From the NCBI GenBank assembly GCA_928212115.1, contig CAKMRJ010005523.1:140471569-140535568 (forward strand): a stretch of DNA of 64,000 bases, given 5' to 3'. The stretch is from Lactuca virosa. Its lineage: Eukaryota > Streptophyta > Magnoliopsida > Asterales > Asteraceae. Shown here piece after piece: positions 63,029-64,000 of the stretch. Each line of letters opens with the position of its first letter. The first letter of the stretch is position 1. Under the pieces are notes generated by a model. That model saw nothing but the letters and a program-made list of their open reading frames with translations, did no database searches and was not told the DNA's origin. Both the position numbers and the translations under genes were made by a program.

Positions 63029-64000
63029 GGCGACACTTTCAGGAGTACCATATCCCCGACCTGGAACTCCAGGTCCGATCGACGCTTGTCGGCATAACTT
63101 TTCTGCCGACTCTGAGCAGTCTGAAGCCTGCTCCGAACCTGCTGGATCCTCTCTGTAGTCTTGAGTACCACTTCGGTACTCCCCATGACCCTCTGACCAA
63201 ACTCACCCCAGCATATTGGGGTCCTGCACTTCCTCCCATACAACATCTCGAAAGGAGGACAGCCAATACTCACATGATAGCTGTTATTGTAGGAGAACTC
63301 GGCCAAAGGAAGGTAAGTATCCCAACTCCCTCCGAAGTCTAAATCACATGCCTGCAGCATGTCCTCCAGAGTCTGGATGGTCCGTTCACTCTGACCATCC
63401 GTCACCGGTTGAAAAGCAGTGCTGAAGTGCATACGAGTACCCAAATCGCCGTGAAACTTCTTCCAGAATCTGGAAGTGAACCGCACATCCCTGTCGGAAG
63501 TCACCGAGACTGGCACCCCGTGTCGTTCCACTACCTCCCATATATAGATATCGGCCAACCTTTCGGCCGAAATGCTCTCCTGAATCAGAAGAAAATGGGT
63601 GCTCTTGGTCAATCGATCAACGATGACCCAAATGGAATCCACTCCTCGTGCGGTCCTGGGAAGCTTCGTGATAAAATCCATAGTAATATCTTCCCATTTC
63701 CACATGGGAATGTCCAACGGCTGCGTCTTGCCGTGCGGCCTCTGGTGCTCGGCCTTGACCTTCCTGCAGGTCAGGCATCTCTCAATAAACCAGGCTACGT
63801 CCATCTTCACGCAGCGCCACCAATAATCAGGACGAAGATCCCTGTACATCTTCGTCGCCCTGGGATGAATAGAAAACATGGATTTGTGTGCCTCCTCCAT
63901 CAATACCTGGCTCACACCCCCATGATATGGGACCCACACTCTATGGTGTAGCGTCAACAATCCACAGCTGTCATAATCAAAGGAGGAAACCTGACCCACA
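62989..64000 (-). CDS. Gypsy F integrase, long open frame, N-terminus outside window
   Basis: 336 codons are visible. Zinc-binding segment: EEAHKSMFSIHPRATKMYRD and CLTCRKVKAEHQRP (HHCC). Catalytic core: MDFITKLPRTARGVDSIWVI (Asp), SVTSDRDVRFTSRFW (Asp) and QPVTDGQSERTIQ (Glu), then FEMLYGRKCRTPICWGE. The usual chromovirus pol C-terminus is reached only in another frame, because the frame shifts in a G-run near 63000. Upstream RT should lie beyond 64000. Confidence 0.9.
   Translation of the reverse strand, partial: VGQVSSFDYDSCGLLTLHHRVWVPYHGGVSQVLMEEAHKSMFSIHPRATKMYRDLRPDYWWRCVKMDVAWFIERCLTCRKVKAEHQRPHGKTQPLDIPMWKWEDITMDFITKLPRTARGVDSIWVIVDRLTKSTHFLLIQESISAERLADIYIWEVVERHGVPVSVTSDRDVRFTSRFWKKFHGDLGTRMHFSTAFQPVTDGQSERTIQTLEDMLQACDLDFGGSWDTYLPLAEFSYNNSYHVSIGCPPFEMLYGRKCRTPICWGEFGQRVMGSTEVVLKTTERIQQVRSRLQTAQSRQKSYADKRRSDLEFQVGDMVLLKVSPWKGVIRFRKRGS

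Larger units (their letters stand above)
60550..64000 (-). mobile_element. Gypsy F, 3' end of a chromovirus running off the window
   Basis: Complete 3' LTR (60550-62594), polypurine tract (plus-strand ATCTCCCCCACTT), chromodomain and integrase up to the window edge. The long uninterrupted integrase frame suggests a younger element than C, D or E. Confidence 0.9.

Overview
This is plant nuclear DNA made almost entirely of nested LTR retrotransposons. Ty3/gypsy elements of the plant chromovirus type and Ty1/copia elements sit inside one another, separated by AT-rich gene-free spacers, microsatellites and small MITE-like elements. I found no host protein-coding gene, rRNA, functional tRNA gene or CRISPR array. 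The many near-palindromic ACTCGNCGAGT and GTACGCNNNGCGTAC motifs in the LTRs resemble repeats I associate with lettuce and its relatives (Asteraceae, Lactuca-like). That assignment is recognition, not proof.

Layout: 1-928 is the 3' part of a gypsy LTR. 929-4500 is AT-rich spacer with a MITE (3345-3551, TSD TGAAG), a possible SINE and CT/AT microsatellites. A truncated plus-strand LTR (4501-6866 and 17837-18495) is split by gypsy D (plus strand, 6867-17836, TSD TGTAT). D is itself split by gypsy E (minus strand, 10130-16404). 18496-20357 is spacer, then a solo LTR (20358-22312, TSD ATAAT). From 22472 to beyond the window end I read one old minus-strand element, gypsy C. Gypsy A (23138-40963) lies in its left LTR. 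Copia G (plus strand) interrupts its integrase and copia B (minus strand) interrupts G's 5' LTR. A solo LTR (54609-57046, TSD ACTTG) lies in its reverse transcriptase, and gypsy F (60550 to the edge) in its right LTR. Gypsy A carries a 58-bp minisatellite, a solo copia LTR (27603-28354, TSD CACTC) and a young full-length copia (29057-36894, TSD AATTG).

One deletion with its junction near 40963 would explain why gypsy A's right LTR, the rest of C's left LTR, C's 3' end, most of copia G's 5' LTR and the 3' half of copia B are all missing. The only nearly intact coding capacity is in the young copia (gag-pol with one frame change), copia B's 990-codon gag ORF and gypsy F's integrase.

The most unusual signal is shared LTR architecture across several gypsy families. 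Each LTR has a TATA box, then a consensus 5' splice site (GTGAGT), then a 0.4-0.75 kb hypervariable block, then a conserved branch-point/acceptor-like core (CTCACTAAGC...TTTCAG/GTAC). In several families the hypervariable block is an array of short hairpins whose stems covary while the loops stay constant. The LTRs also carry clusters of family-specific palindromes near the TATA box and near the splice donor. Three gypsy leaders share a hairpin with a GGGCCC-type loop about 130 nt before gag, which resembles an RNA dimerisation site. All functional readings of these signals are inference.
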